From Butyrivibrio sp. NC2007 (GTDB taxonomy: Bacteria; Bacillota; Clostridia; Lachnospirales; Lachnospiraceae): a stretch of 64,000 nt of DNA. Below are positions 1 through 8,654 of the stretch, piece by piece. The notes under the pieces are model-generated. The model was not told the DNA's origin. It saw only the letters and a program-made list of their open reading frames with translations, and ran no database searches. Location: assembly GCF_000421405.1 (NCBI RefSeq), contig NZ_ATWY01000018.1:1-64000 (forward strand). Direction: 5' to 3'. A program made the position numbers and the translations under genes. How positions within the stretch are numbered: position 1 is the stretch's first letter; each line of letters begins with the position of its first letter.

Positions 1-197
1 CGAAAGCATGCTTATCAATTAAACTACACGAGGGCTATCCACATATGTCGCCATTTTCTATCAATAAAGAAGGAAGCTCCTCCTGACGTGGAATTCCTCA
101 TCAGTAAAGAGCTTCTTCCAATCCGACCTGGACGCAAAGACCCTCGCAAAGTCAAAGTCCAAACCGCTATAAGCTTTCTGTACAGAGTAGCTTAACA
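1..197 (-). ncRNA. Structured RNA, 6S-like rod (runs off window edge)
   Basis: No ORF of note lies here. The minus-strand transcript folds into one nested rod: positions 2-7 pair with 173-178, 12-15 with 169-172, 29-34 with 141-146, 38-40 with 130-132, 47-50 with 124-127, 73-79 with 109-115, and 83-86 with 101-104. The gap between the second and third helices (16-28 against 147-168) makes a large internal bubble near the closing stem. That layout, and a length near 200 nt, fits 6S RNA (ssrS), which mimics an open promoter and binds the sigma-A holoenzyme. A TATAAT box stands just upstream at 203-208. The 3' end is outside the window. Identity as 6S rests on architecture only; a leader of a gene beyond the edge is the main alternative. 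Confidence 0.45.
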
Positions 198-202
198 AAC
201 TA

Positions 203-236
203 ATTATACTATCATTTCGGCAGATGGACATCTGCC
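203..236 (-). promoter_or_regulatory. Promoter with palindrome over the -35 position
   Basis: On the minus strand a consensus TATAAT lies at 203-208. The -35 position (226-231) has no TTGACA-like box. It is covered instead by a perfect inverted repeat with 8-bp arms and a 2-bp spacer (GGCAGATG/CATCTGCC, 219-236). This suggests a regulated or activator-dependent promoter for the structured RNA. Confidence 0.4.
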
Positions 237-269
237 TATTTTCTATGCCCTGAAGGTTTAAAAACCATC

Positions 270-312
270 AAAAAAAGAGAACTGATTACCTTATTCAGGT
301 TCTCAGTTCTCT
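270..312 (-). terminator. Intrinsic terminator after rplQ
   Basis: Arms AGAGAACTGA and TCAGTTCTCT (303-312 and 277-286) pair perfectly, and an inner ACCT/AGGT helix extends the stem. Seven T residues follow on the minus strand (270-276). It closes the alpha operon. Confidence 0.9.
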
Positions 313-382
313 ATTTCTTTTTGTTGTCATCTTATCTTAATGACATTGGGCTATTGCCGTATCCCTTTTAAGTGGCTTGTTA

Positions 383-919
383 TCAAACGAGCTCAAGAAC
401 AACCATCATAGCTGCATCGCCTTTTCTCTGGCCGATCTTAACGATTCTTGTATAACCACCCTTACGTCCAGCGTACTTAGGGCCATACTCATCGAAAAGC
501 TTAGCTACGAGATCAACTTCCTTAGTGTTTTTCTTTCTTCCTGCCTTCTCAGTAGGAACCTCAGTTACAGGGTAAAGAGTCTTAAGGAGCTGACGTCTTG
601 CATGCATACGTGAAGGAAGATCCTTCTTGATTTCCTTCTTAACAGTTGTATACTTTGTAACCTTCTTGCCATCTACAACTTCTTTTACTCTCTTGCCATC
701 TTTGTCCTTCTCAGGAACCTTAGCTTCAACAGTAACTGTCTCGAAGTTGTCCTTCTCCTTAGCTGCAAGAGTGATCATAGGCTCTACGATCTTCTTGATT
801 TCCTTAGCTCTTGCCTCTGTGGTAATGATCTTACCATTGTAAAGAAGTGCTGTTACCTGGTTACGAAGAAGTGCTCTCCTAGGTTTTGTTGCTTTTCCAA
901 GCTTTCTGTACATTGCCAT
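383..919 (-). CDS. rplQ: 50S ribosomal protein L17, with insertion
   Basis: L17 sits near the peptide exit tunnel of the large subunit. The N-terminus (MAMYRKLGK, then TTEARAKE) and C-terminus (GGYTRIVKIGQRKGDAA) match the family. At 178 residues it is much longer than the usual 110-125: a Lys/Glu/Val-rich block at about residues 55-104 is inserted before MHARRQ, and a short one follows at 116-132. It is the last gene of the alpha operon and is followed by a terminator. The start has a good ribosome binding site (AGGAAG, 9 nt). The insertion is in frame, reads as coding sequence, and is probably lineage-specific. Confidence 0.97.
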   Translation of the reverse strand: MAMYRKLGKATKPRRALLRNQVTALLYNGKIITTEARAKEIKKIVEPMITLAAKEKDNFETVTVEAKVPEKDKDGKRVKEVVDGKKVTKYTTVKKEIKKDLPSRMHARRQLLKTLYPVTEVPTEKAGRKKNTKEVDLVAKLFDEYGPKYAGRKGGYTRIVKIGQRKGDAAMMVVLELV

Positions 920-1076
920 TTTAAATTACTTCCTTTCTCATTTGCAGGGTTCCCCCTGCTGTGGTACATCAAAGGATGCACATCGGTCTTACTCCTTAGA
1001 TGCTGTTAATGATCCATTATGAGAATCCACCTCAGTACGCATCGGATTTACCTTCAGCGGAAATCATATAACAAAA

Positions 1077-2033
1077 TTATTCGCCGTCCTGTCTGAGTGA
1101 AAGTCCGAGCTCATCAAGCTTAGCAAGAACCTCCTCAAGTGACTTACGTCCAAGATTACGAACCTTCATCATATCGTCTGAAGTCTTGTTAGCAAGCTCC
1201 TGAACGGTATTGATGCCTGCTCTCTTAAGGCAGTTGAATGAACGAACTGAAAGCTCAAGTTCATCAATTGACATTTCGAGAACTTTGCCCTTCTCATCAT
1301 CTTCCTTCTCTACCATAACCTCAGCGGTCTTAGCATTCTCGGAAAGATCAATGAACAGGCTTAAGTGCTCACTGAGAACCTTAGCTGCAAGGCTTACAGC
1401 CTCGTCGGGACCAAGTGTTCCATCCGTGTGAACATCAAGTGTAAGTTTGTCAAAGTCTGTAACCTGACCTACACGAGTGTTCTCTACAGTTACATTTACT
1501 CTCTCAACAGGAGTATAGATAGAATCGATAGCGATCACACCGATAGGAAGATCACCGGTCTTATTCTTGTCAGAGCTTACATATCCTCTTCCCTTTGTGA
1601 TGGTGAGCTCCATGTAGAGCTTAGCATCCTTACCGGAAAGTGTGGCGATAACCTGATCAGGATTCATGATCTCGATATCCTGGTCAACCTGAATATCAGA
1701 AGCCTTTACAACGCCCTCACCATTGAACTCAATGTATGCAGTCTTTGGCTCGTTTGTATCAGAACTGTTCTTGATTGAAAGGTTCTTGATGTTCATGATG
1801 ATCTCAGTTACATCTTCCTTAACTCCGGGAATAGAACTGAACTCATGTAATACGCCTTCGATTTTGACCTGACTTACTGCTGCTCCTGGTAATGAAGAGA
1901 GCATAATCCTACGAAGGGAATTGCCCAGTGTAATACCGTAACCTCTCTCAAGAGGCTCGACTACGAATTTACCATACTTCTTATCATCTGAGATTTCAGC
2001 AACTTCAATATTTGGTCTTTCAAAATCAAACAC
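1077..2033 (-). CDS. rpoA: DNA-directed RNA polymerase subunit alpha
   Basis: Alpha nucleates assembly of the polymerase core and touches activators and UP elements. The N-terminal dimerisation domain (about 1-230) carries the [12 protein letters not shown] motif. After a flexible acidic linker the C-terminal domain (about 250-318) holds the helix-hairpin-helix ending [16 protein letters not shown]. The length of 318 is normal. The start is GTG with GGAGGG 7 nt upstream. It lies between rpsD and rplQ, the usual place in the alpha operon. Confidence 0.98.
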   Translation of the reverse strand: MFDFERPNIEVAEISDDKKYGKFVVEPLERGYGITLGNSLRRIMLSSLPGAAVSQVKIEGVLHEFSSIPGVKEDVTEIIMNIKNLSIKNSSDTNEPKTAYIEFNGEGVVKASDIQVDQDIEIMNPDQVIATLSGKDAKLYMELTITKGRGYVSSDKNKTGDLPIGVIAIDSIYTPVERVNVTVENTRVGQVTDFDKLTLDVHTDGTLGPDEAVSLAAKVLSEHLSLFIDLSENAKTAEVMVEKEDDEKGKVLEMSIDELELSVRSFNCLKRAGINTVQELANKTSDDMMKVRNLGRKSLEEVLAKLDELGLSLRQDGE

Positions 2034-2096
2034 TGATATACCCTCCTTATGTGGTTTGTTAACATTTTATAATAATAATGAATTGCTAAGCAATTA

Positions 2097-2690
2097 TTAT
2101 TTAGAGTACAACTCGACGATAAGCATTTCATCTACAGGAACGTCAATAGCTTCTCTTGAAGGAAGCTCCTTGATTGTGCCCTGAAGGCTCTCTTTGTTAA
2201 CATCGATCCACTCAGGAACAAGTCTGCCTGCTGTGATCTCTGAGATATCCTTAAATCTCTGGATATTCTTTGCAGCCTCTTTTACTTCGATAACATCACC
2301 AGCCTTGATGAGGTATGAAGGGATGTTGATAACCTTGCCATTTACAGTGATGAACTTGTGAAGAACAACCTGTCTTGCTTCTCTTCTTGTTCTTGCAAAT
2401 CCCATTCTGAAAACTACGTTATCAAGTCTTGTCTCAAGAATTGTCATAAGGTTTGAACCTGTCTGACCCTTCATTCTATCAGCCCTGTCATAGTAGTTTC
2501 TGAAAGGCTTCTCAAGTACTCCATAAATGAACTTAGCCTTCTGCTTCTCACGAAGCTGAAGTCCGTACTCACTCATCTTCTTACCAGCTCTAGCTGATGT
2601 TCTCTTTGACTTCTTGTCATATCCAAGGAATGTTGGATCAAGATCAAGAGATCTGCATCTCTTTAAAACGGGAACTCTGTTTACTGCCAT
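2097..2690 (-). CDS. rpsD: 30S ribosomal protein S4
   Basis: S4 binds 16S rRNA early in assembly. The S4 RNA-binding domain is at about residues 88-150 (ETRLDNVVFRMGFARTRREARQ, split here only for reference to its LDNVVFR and RTRREARQ motifs). Only one cysteine is present, so this is the zinc-free form common in Firmicutes. In Bacillus and E. coli S4 represses its own expression; a stable hairpin lies directly before this gene at 2711-2731. It is in the alpha operon between rpsK and rpoA. Confidence 0.98.
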   Translation of the reverse strand: MAVNRVPVLKRCRSLDLDPTFLGYDKKSKRTSARAGKKMSEYGLQLREKQKAKFIYGVLEKPFRNYYDRADRMKGQTGSNLMTILETRLDNVVFRMGFARTRREARQVVLHKFITVNGKVINIPSYLIKAGDVIEVKEAAKNIQRFKDISEITAGRLVPEWIDVNKESLQGTIKELPSREAIDVPVDEMLIVELYSK

Positions 2691-2710
2691 TTTTGGCTCC
2701 TTTCTTTTTC

Positions 2711-2731
2711 TCAGATGATGTCTTCATCTGA
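2711..2731 (-). promoter_or_regulatory. Hairpin in rpsD leader
   Basis: A perfect 8-bp stem (TCAGATGA/TCATCTGA) with a 5-nt loop lies just before the rpsD ribosome binding site, in a 147-nt gap. There is no T-run, so it is not a terminator. S4 autoregulation through this hairpin is possible but unproven. Confidence 0.4.
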
Positions 2732-2837
2732 TGTTGTTTACAATGCTTTAAAACTTAATTCGCACCTTCGTCCAACGAGTTAATTGTCAAAAATATAATC
2801 TATATTTGCACATGTAACCCGCAAACAATGAGTATGA

Positions 2838-3245
2838 TTATACTCTACGACGCTTAGGTGGTCTGCATCCGTTATGTGGTACAGGTGTTACGTCTGTGAT
2901 AGATGTAACTGTAAGGCCGCTTGCAGCAAGAGCTCTGATTGCAGCTTCTCTTCCTGATCCTGGTCCCTTAACGAATACATCAACAGTCTTAAGGCCGTGA
3001 ATAAGTGCAGCCTTAGTTGCTGTCTCTGCAGCTACCTGTGCAGCATAAGGAGTAGATTTCCTTGAACCCTTAAATCCCAGACCACCGGCACTTGCCCAGC
3101 TAAGAGCGTTTCCTGCAGCATCTGTCAATGTAACGATTGTGTTATTGAAAGATGACTGAATGTGTGCCTGTCCGTGTTCAACGTTTTTCTTGACACGTTT
3201 CTTAGCAGCTGATTTCTTTGCTGCTGATGATTTCTGATTTGCCAT
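2838..3245 (-). CDS. rpsK: 30S ribosomal protein S11
   Basis: S11 lines the platform of the small subunit near the E site. The protein is 135 residues, slightly longer than usual because of a Lys/Ala-rich N-terminus ([11 protein letters not shown]). The conserved body includes [33 protein letters not shown] and the C-terminal [16 protein letters not shown]. It is preceded by rpsM and followed by rpsD in the alpha operon. The start codon has a conventional purine-rich site upstream. Confidence 0.98.
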   Translation of the reverse strand: MANQKSSAAKKSAAKKRVKKNVEHGQAHIQSSFNNTIVTLTDAAGNALSWASAGGLGFKGSRKSTPYAAQVAAETATKAALIHGLKTVDVFVKGPGSGREAAIRALAASGLTVTSITDVTPVPHNGCRPPKRRRV

Positions 3246-3339
3246 TTTAAACTAACCTACTTTCTTCCTATAAATCTTTGTTTTTTGTTACTGTTCTGAA
3301 CTCGCCATGCCCGGGTTCATATTCAAAGGCTAATGAAGA

Positions 3340-3708
3340 TTATTTCTTCTTGTTAGCGATTGTTCTCTTTGGTCCTTTTCTTGTTCTTGCATTTGTCTTA
3401 GTTCTCTGACCACGGCAAGGAAGTCCTCTTCTGTGACGTACGCCTCTGTAACATCCGATCTCAGTGAGTCTCTTGATGTTCATGGCAACTTCTCTTCTAA
3501 GGTCACCTTCTACTTCGTAGTCATTACCGATAACCTCGGCAATTCTCTTAACTTCATCGTCTGTAAGATCACGAACACGTGTGTCCGGATTTACTTTTGC
3601 TGCTTCAAGAATCTTGTTTGAGCTTGTTCTACCGATACCGTAGATGTATGTCAAACCGATCTCTACTCGCTTATCTCTAGGTAAATCAACACCTGCAATA
3701 CGAGCCAT
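3340..3708 (-). CDS. rpsM: 30S ribosomal protein S13
   Basis: S13 is in the small-subunit head and bridges to L5 in the large subunit. The sequence begins [21 protein letters not shown], holds the helix-two-turn-helix region [11 protein letters not shown], and ends in the basic tail [14 protein letters not shown] typical of the family. Length 122 is normal. Its leader (3709-3874) is structured. In E. coli the S4 repressor binds the rpsM leader, so the position is suggestive. Confidence 0.98.
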   Translation of the reverse strand: MARIAGVDLPRDKRVEIGLTYIYGIGRTSSNKILEAAKVNPDTRVRDLTDDEVKRIAEVIGNDYEVEGDLRREVAMNIKRLTEIGCYRGVRHRRGLPCRGQRTKTNARTRKGPKRTIANKKK

Positions 3709-3760
3709 TTAAAAATCCTCCATAAAAATAAATAATAATGATAAAAATAGTTACTTGTTT

Positions 3761-3807
3761 GATTGGGGCTTTTAAGCTACGCCCAATCGGACAGAAACGG
3801 GTCCGAT
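3761..3807 (-). promoter_or_regulatory. rpsM leader with two mutually exclusive hairpins
   Basis: In the 166-nt gap between rpmJ and rpsM the minus-strand RNA can form ATCGGAC/GTCCGAT (3801-3807 with 3786-3792), or GATTGGGC pairing with GCCCCAATC (3781-3788 with 3761-3769, one bulge). The two share 3786-3788, so only one can form at a time. No T-run follows, which argues against a simple attenuator. A protein-sensing switch is a reasonable guess. Confidence 0.45.
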
Positions 3808-3874
3808 CTTTCCAATACGCTATAGATCAGCATGTTCTATATTGGTATCAAAAAGTAATCCGAATTGGCTCGAA

Positions 3875-3988
3875 TTAACCCTGTCTCTGTTTGTGCTTAG
3901 GGTTGTCACAGATAACTCTGATAACGCCCTTTCTCTTGATAACCTTGCACTTCTCGCACATAGGCTTAACAGAAGACCTAACTTTCAT
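3875..3988 (-). CDS. rpmJ: 50S ribosomal protein L36
   Basis: This is the 37-residue L36, starting [19 protein letters not shown]. It carries the zinc ligands CxxC, a later Cys and His (CDNPKHKQ), so it is the zinc-binding C+ form. The start chosen is the internal ATG preceded by AAAGGAG; an upstream in-frame ATG adds a 30-residue extension that matches no L36. It has its own promoter about 80 bp upstream and leads the alpha operon. Confidence 0.96.
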   Translation of the reverse strand: MKVRSSVKPMCEKCKVIKRKGVIRVICDNPKHKQRQG

Positions 3989-4026
3989 TGTTACTCCTTT
4001 CTTACGCATGGATAAAATGCCTTGAA

Positions 4027-4045
4027 AAGGGCATAATATGCCCTT
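4027..4045 (-). promoter_or_regulatory. Hairpin in rpmJ leader
   Basis: A perfect 8-bp stem (AAGGGCAT/ATGCCCTT) with a 3-nt loop sits between the rpmJ promoter and the gene. Only two T residues and a C follow, so termination is doubtful. It may be a regulatory or stabilising 5' element. Confidence 0.4.
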
Positions 4046-4066
4046 CTCACAAAAAGACCGACTTAT

Positions 4067-4095
4067 AATATAACACAAACAAATTCAATACGCAA
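4067..4095 (-). promoter_or_regulatory. Promoter of rpmJ-rpsMKD-rpoA-rplQ
   Basis: TTGCGT at 4090-4095 and TATATT at 4067-4072 are 17 bp apart on the minus strand. It lies after the permease gene and would let the alpha operon be transcribed apart from the spc genes. Confidence 0.6.
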
Positions 4096-4117
4096 CAGGT
4101 TTTTTACAAAAAATCGA

Positions 4118-5509
4118 TTATTTTTCGTTATTTTCCTCTTCTATATTGTTAAAGCTAACACCTCTGTTGATATCGCCCTTATGATTATCACCGAAATTGT
4201 AATCATTACCCGGAAGAATAGCATTAAGAATGATTCCGAGAAGAGCTGCGATAGCCAGTGAAGTAAGTGTTATTGATGTGCTTCCGATTGTAAATGTAAT
4301 ACCATCTGTGAATCCAAGACCTGATACAAGGATTACTGCAGCAACGATAAGGTTTCTTGACTTAGTGAAGTCTACCTTGTTCTCAACTACGTTTCTTACA
4401 CCGATAGCTGATATCATTCCGTATAATACAAAGCTTATTCCGCCGATGATAGCTGTTGGCATTGTTCCGATGATATCGGCAATCTTAGGAATGAAGCTGA
4501 CGATGATTGCATAAACAGCAGCAATTCTTACTACCTTAGGATCATATACTTTAGAAAGTTCAAGTACTCCTGTGTTCTCACCGTAAGTTGTATTTGCAGG
4601 TCCGCCAAACATTCCTGCAAGTGCAGTTGCAAGTCCGTCACCAAGGAGTGTTCTGTTAAGACCGGGATCTTCTATGAAATTCTTGGATGTTGTAGCAGAA
4701 ATTGCTGAGATGTCACCAACATGTTCCATCATGGTTGCAATTGCAATAGGTGCCATAACAAGTATTGCTGTAATATCAAATTTAGCGATTACAAACTTAG
4801 GAAGTCCAACCCATGCAGCTGTAGCAATAGGTGCATAATCAATGATTGCTGATCCGTCAGCATTGGTCATTCCAAAAGCCTGGAAAATAACCGCAACCAG
4901 ATAAGAGATTACTACACCCATAAGGATAGGAATGATCTTCCACATTCCCTTACCCCAGATATTAAAGATGATTACAACCAAAAATGCGATGATTGCAAGA
5001 ATCCAGTTAGCTGAAGCATTTCCGATTGCAGAAGGCGCAAGTGAAAGTCCGATGCAGATGATGATCGGTCCTGTAACAACAGGTGGAAGGTAGTGCATAA
5101 CCTTTTTTACACCAACCAGTCTGAAAATAAGCGCAAGGATAAGATAAAGAAGACCTGCGACAACAATACCGCCACATGCATAAGGAAGCTTCTCTCCATA
5201 TGTCATGTTTGCATATTTTCCTGTATTAAGATTTGCTATTGTGGCAAAGCCGCCGAGAAATGCGAATGATGATCCCAGAAAAGCCGGAACCTTGAATTTA
5301 GAACAAAGATGAAACAGAAGTGTACCAAGTCCTGCAAAGAATAGTGTTACCTGGACTGAAAGTCCCTCACCGTTAAAATAGCCGTTGACCAAAATAGGAA
5401 CCAGAATGGTTGCTCCAAACATAGCAAACATGTGCTGCAAACCTAAAACCGCCATTTTCGGCTTCCCCAATGTTGTGGCATCATAAATAGCCTGTCTTTT
5501 TTCTCCCAT
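4118..5509 (-). CDS. uraA: Uracil/xanthine permease, NCS2 family
   Basis: This integral membrane protein takes up uracil or xanthine with protons. At 463 residues with about 12-14 hydrophobic segments it has the usual family size. NCS2 signs include GLQHMFAMFGATILVP near the N-terminus and the region around EHVGDISAIS and NRTLLGDGLATALAGMFGGPANTTYGEN (motifs HVGDISA, GDGLAT, PANTTYGEN). The start is set at the ATG with GGAGGAGA upstream; a longer frame begins inside the infA terminator. It stands between infA and rpmJ, where these two are normally adjacent, so it is an insertion into the ribosomal cluster. The substrate choice of uracil over xanthine is not certain. Confidence 0.92.
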   Translation of the reverse strand: MGEKRQAIYDATTLGKPKMAVLGLQHMFAMFGATILVPILVNGYFNGEGLSVQVTLFFAGLGTLLFHLCSKFKVPAFLGSSFAFLGGFATIANLNTGKYANMTYGEKLPYACGGIVVAGLLYLILALIFRLVGVKKVMHYLPPVVTGPIIICIGLSLAPSAIGNASANWILAIIAFLVVIIFNIWGKGMWKIIPILMGVVISYLVAVIFQAFGMTNADGSAIIDYAPIATAAWVGLPKFVIAKFDITAILVMAPIAIATMMEHVGDISAISATTSKNFIEDPGLNRTLLGDGLATALAGMFGGPANTTYGENTGVLELSKVYDPKVVRIAAVYAIIVSFIPKIADIIGTMPTAIIGGISFVLYGMISAIGVRNVVENKVDFTKSRNLIVAAVILVSGLGFTDGITFTIGSTSITLTSLAIAALLGIILNAILPGNDYNFGDNHKGDINRGVSFNNIEEENNEK

Positions 5510-5559
5510 ATTCTCCTCCAATCTGAAATTGTGTAAACCTTTCAATTCATCAGTATAAC

Positions 5560-5588
5560 ACAAAACCGGAGTGCTATACACTCCGGTT
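5560..5588 (-). terminator. Intrinsic terminator after infA
   Basis: Arms AACCGGAGT and ACTCCGGTT (5580-5588 and 5564-5572) enclose a 7-nt loop, and the strand continues TTTTG. It separates the spc-type operon from the permease gene. A TATACT box follows at once, which may be the permease -10. Confidence 0.7.
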
Positions 5589-5600
5589 TAAACAATCTGA

Positions 5601-5819
5601 TTATTTATCTCTCCAAATAATTCTGCCCTTTGTAAGATCGTATGGTGACAGCTCAAGTGTTACCTTGTCACCGGGCAAAATTCTGATGAAGTTCTGCCTG
5701 AGTTTGCCGCTGATATGAGCAAGAACAACGTGTCCGTTCTCAAGCTCAACCTGGAACATTGTGTTGGGCAACTTCTCAATAACCTTTCCTTCAATTTCAA
5801 TTACATCAGCCTTTGACAT
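5601..5819 (-). CDS. infA: Translation initiation factor IF-1
   Basis: IF-1 blocks the ribosomal A site during initiation. The 72-residue protein is a single OB fold with the family motifs [21 protein letters not shown] and [19 protein letters not shown], ending [11 protein letters not shown]. The length is exactly the family standard. It follows map after 25 nt and ends in a terminator, so it closes the spc-secY-adk-map-infA unit. Confidence 0.98.
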   Translation of the reverse strand: MSKADVIEIEGKVIEKLPNTMFQVELENGHVVLAHISGKLRQNFIRILPGDKVTLELSPYDLTKGRIIWRDK

Positions 5820-5844
5820 CTTTATCCTCCTTAAATCCTTACTG

Positions 5845-6597
5845 TCAAATGATAGTCAGTATCTCTGGTTCACCATCCGTGATGGCTATAGTATTTTCAT
5901 AATGGGCTGAGAGCTTACCGTCAACGGTAACCACCGTCCATTCGTCATCCAACCAGCCTACATATCTCTCACCGAGAGTTATCATGGGTTCTACGCATAT
6001 TGTCATGCCCTTTTTAAGCTTAGGCCCAGGCCAGAACTTCTTATAGTTCGGCACTATCGGGTCTTCATGGAGGCTTTTGCCTATTCCATGACCTGTGAGC
6101 TCTCTGACAACACCATATCCGTGACTTGTAACGTAATTGTCAACCGTTCTTGATATCTCATGTAGTCTGTGTCCTGCTCTGGCCTTTTTGATTCCTTCAA
6201 AAAAGCTGTCCCTGGCCACATCAATAAGATCCTGAGCTTCGTCACTGATCTTGCCGACACCCCATGTTCTTGCTGCGTCAGAATGAAAGCCTTTATATAT
6301 AAGTCCTGTATCGAAGGTGACTATGTCGCCCTCCTTAAGGATCCTATCTTTACTTGGTATTCCGTGAACAACCTCGTCATTCACAGATATGCAAACAGAG
6401 GCAGGAAATCCCTCATAGTCTTTGCAGTTTGGTATTCCACCAAGTGCACGGATAGCCTTCTCGCCGATTTCATCCAGCTCAAAGGTAGAGATTCCGGGTC
6501 TTAGAGCAGCATGCAGTTCATCATGAACCTTTGCTAAAAGATGCCCTGACTGTCGCATAAGTTCTATTTCTTCATCAGTTTTGATCGTAATAGCCAT
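5845..6597 (-). CDS. map: Methionine aminopeptidase, type I
   Basis: It removes the N-terminal methionine from nascent proteins, using two divalent metal ions. The metal ligands are visible in order: Asp in [10 protein letters not shown], Asp in HSDAARTW, His in [13 protein letters not shown], Glu in CVEPMITLG, and Glu in HYENTIAIT. The substrate-side His is in HGIPS. At 250 residues it is the short type Ia without an N-terminal zinc domain. It lies four bases after adk and before infA, the common clostridial order. Confidence 0.97.
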   Translation of the reverse strand: MAITIKTDEEIELMRQSGHLLAKVHDELHAALRPGISTFELDEIGEKAIRALGGIPNCKDYEGFPASVCISVNDEVVHGIPSKDRILKEGDIVTFDTGLIYKGFHSDAARTWGVGKISDEAQDLIDVARDSFFEGIKKARAGHRLHEISRTVDNYVTSHGYGVVRELTGHGIGKSLHEDPIVPNYKKFWPGPKLKKGMTICVEPMITLGERYVGWLDDEWTVVTVDGKLSAHYENTIAITDGEPEILTII

Positions 6598-6601
6598 ATT
6601 C

Positions 6602-7246
6602 TTATGCGTTTAAGATATTTACAATATCACTGAATACTTCCTGCATGTCTTTTGTTCCGTCTACTGACTTCAAGATATTCTTCTTGTTGTAGTAGTCGAT
6701 AAGAGGCTGAGTCTGCTCATGATAAACTGATAATCTGTTCTGAACTGTCTCAGGCTTATCATCGTCTCTCTGAACAAGCTCGCTTCCACATTTATCGCAG
6801 ATTCCTTCCTGCTTCGGAGGAATGTGCTCAATATGATAGGTTGCACCACACTTAAGGCATGCTCTTCTGCCTGACATTCTGCGAACGATGTTCTCATCAG
6901 GAACATCAACGTTGATTGCGAAATCAACCTTATCGCCGAGCTTTGTAAGCTCTTTGTCAAGAACATCTGCCTGTGGGATTGTACGTGGGAATCCGTCAAG
7001 AACATATCCGTTCTTGCAATCGTCTGCAGCTACTCTGTCCAGAAGGATCTCAACTGTGAGCTCATCCGGAACAAGCTGTCCTTTGTCCATGTACTCCTTG
7101 GCCTTTTTGCCAAGCTCAGTACCGTTTTTGATGTTGGCTCTGAAGATATCTCCTGTTGAGATATGCGGAATGTTAAACTTCTCCGCGATCATCTTAGCCT
7201 GTGTTCCTTTTCCTGCACCAGGTGCACCTAACATAATAATTTTCAT
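6602..7246 (-). CDS. adk: Adenylate kinase
   Basis: It interconverts ATP plus AMP and two ADP. The P-loop is [10 protein letters not shown] near the N-terminus; the AMP site includes ISTGDIFR and the DGFPRT motif. The LID carries four cysteines (CLKCGATYH ... CDKCG), so it binds structural zinc as in many Gram-positives. The second of two close ATGs (MKIIMLG) is chosen because its AGGG site is 9 nt away, whereas the first is only 3 nt away. Length 214 is normal. It is cotranscribed with secY and map. Confidence 0.97.
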   Translation of the reverse strand: MKIIMLGAPGAGKGTQAKMIAEKFNIPHISTGDIFRANIKNGTELGKKAKEYMDKGQLVPDELTVEILLDRVAADDCKNGYVLDGFPRTIPQADVLDKELTKLGDKVDFAINVDVPDENIVRRMSGRRACLKCGATYHIEHIPPKQEGICDKCGSELVQRDDDKPETVQNRLSVYHEQTQPLIDYYNKKNILKSVDGTKDMQEVFSDIVNILNA

Positions 7247-7273
7247 ATTCATTCACCCTTCTCAAAAATTAAG

Positions 7274-7320
7274 ATAAGAGGTTTCAAGACCTGCACTATG
7301 CAGACCTTGACGCCTCTTAT
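7274..7320 (-). promoter_or_regulatory. Long hairpin between secY and adk
   Basis: The 80-nt gap holds an almost continuous hairpin: ATAAGAGG/CCTCTTAT at the base, then CAAG/CTTG and GTCTGCA/TGCAGGT up to a 3-nt loop. The next bases contain TTAATTTTT rather than a tight T-run. It could be a partial terminator or an mRNA processing and stability site. Confidence 0.55.
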
Positions 7321-7334
7321 TATTGTACCATAGC

Positions 7335-8654
7335 TTAATCTTCCAGGAAACCTTTGTAATTACGAACAAGCATCTGTGATTCAATCTGCTTGATTGTCTC
7401 AAGGATAACACTTACTACGATGATAAGTGATGTTCCTCCGAATGAAACACTTGCACCAAATACACCATTAAAGAAGATTGGAAGTACACCGATTATTGTC
7501 AGTCCGCATGCTCCAATGAAAATGATGTAATTGAGAATACCTGTAAGGTAATCACTTGTAGGCTTACCGGGTCTGATTCCGGGTATAAATCCGCCCTGCT
7601 TCTTCATATTATCTGCAATCTCAATAGGATTGAAGGTAATTGATGTATAGAAATACGCGAAGAAGATAAGTAATAAAATATAAACCAAAAGTCCGATTGA
7701 ATAATTCCAATGGTTTGGATTGCACCAGTTACTCTGGTTAAGGTAAGCAAGAATCTTACCCCAGGTACCTGATCCCTGATAACCAGCCAGCTGGCTGATA
7801 ATGATTGGGAACTGGAAGAGTGACATTGCAAAGATGATAGGCATAACACCTGCAGTGTTAACTTTCAGAGGAATCTCTGAACGTTGTCCGCCATAGGTCT
7901 TTCTACCCTGGATCTTCTTGGCATACTGTACAGGAATCCTGCGCTCAGCGCCGTTAAGAAGAACAACCAATACTACCATTGCAACAATAACAGCTAAAAT
8001 AATAATTGCTGAAACTACTCCCCTAGCAATAGGCTTTCCACTTACGAACTGCTCAAATAATGAGCTGATGTCTGACGGCATTCTTGAAAGAATGTTAATA
8101 GTCAGGACAATAGAAATTCCGTTTCCAACCCCATTCTCGGTGATTCTCTCACCAACCCACATCAGGAATGCACTACCAGCTGTAAGAGCTGCTACAATCT
8201 GAACTACGAGGAATGGATTCTGCTGTGTGAGGAATCCTGTGTTCCTGTAGAAACCAATTGCCATTGCGATGGACTCGATAAGCGCTAATGCGATAGTGAT
8301 GTATCTTGTAAGCGCTGTAAGTTTCTTTCTTCCGTCCTCTCCGTCTCTCTGCCACTCCTCAAACTTAGGAATAGCAATTGTGAGAAGCTGAATGATAATG
8401 GAAGATGTGATGTACGGTGTGATATTGAGTGCCAGGATTGACATGTTCTCAAATGATCCACCGGTGAATCGATCCATAAAGCCAAAAGCGTCACTCTCTG
8501 TAAGTCCGGAAAACCAGTTACGGAAAACAGCTGTGTTCATTCCCGGTACGGGAATAGCTGATCCGAGTCTGATTACGCAGAGCATTAAGAAAGTAAAAAG
8601 AATCTTCATTCTTATTTCTTTGACCTTTAATGCATTCATTAGGGATTTAAACAT
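7335..8654 (-). CDS. secY: Preprotein translocase subunit SecY
   Basis: SecY is the membrane channel of the Sec pathway. The 439-residue protein has ten hydrophobic segments. Family signatures are IPVPGMN near the N-terminus, the plug and TM2 region GGSFENMSILALNITPYI, GNGISI in TM4, and the cytoplasmic loop RRIPVQYAKK. The start codon overlaps the rplO stop by one base (TAATG), which implies translational coupling. SecE and the ribosomal genes it serves are also in the window. Confidence 0.98.
   Translation of the reverse strand: MFKSLMNALKVKEIRMKILFTFLMLCVIRLGSAIPVPGMNTAVFRNWFSGLTESDAFGFMDRFTGGSFENMSILALNITPYITSSIIIQLLTIAIPKFEEWQRDGEDGRKKLTALTRYITIALALIESIAMAIGFYRNTGFLTQQNPFLVVQIVAALTAGSAFLMWVGERITENGVGNGISIVLTINILSRMPSDISSLFEQFVSGKPIARGVVSAIIILAVIVAMVVLVVLLNGAERRIPVQYAKKIQGRKTYGGQRSEIPLKVNTAGVMPIIFAMSLFQFPIIISQLAGYQGSGTWGKILAYLNQSNWCNPNHWNYSIGLLVYILLLIFFAYFYTSITFNPIEIADNMKKQGGFIPGIRPGKPTSDYLTGILNYIIFIGACGLTIIGVLPIFFNGVFGASVSFGGTSLIIVVSVILETIKQIESQMLVRNYKGFLED

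Noticed and set aside
1..40. Possible 5' half of a tRNA on the minus strand (TAGTTTAATTGATAAGC resembles a D-arm).
   Set aside because: The D-loop lacks the GG pair, and the bases are better explained by pairing with 141-178 in the rod-shaped RNA.
97..104. CTGATGAG on the minus strand, as in a hammerhead ribozyme core.
   Set aside because: The matching GAAA and the three-helix arrangement are absent; the word is in the apical loop of the rod.
1365..1778. Long plus-strand frame opposite rpoA.
   Set aside because: It is a shadow of a highly conserved gene with no ribosome site and no recognisable product. The same holds for the plus-strand frames opposite rpoB, rpoC, fusA, tuf and others.
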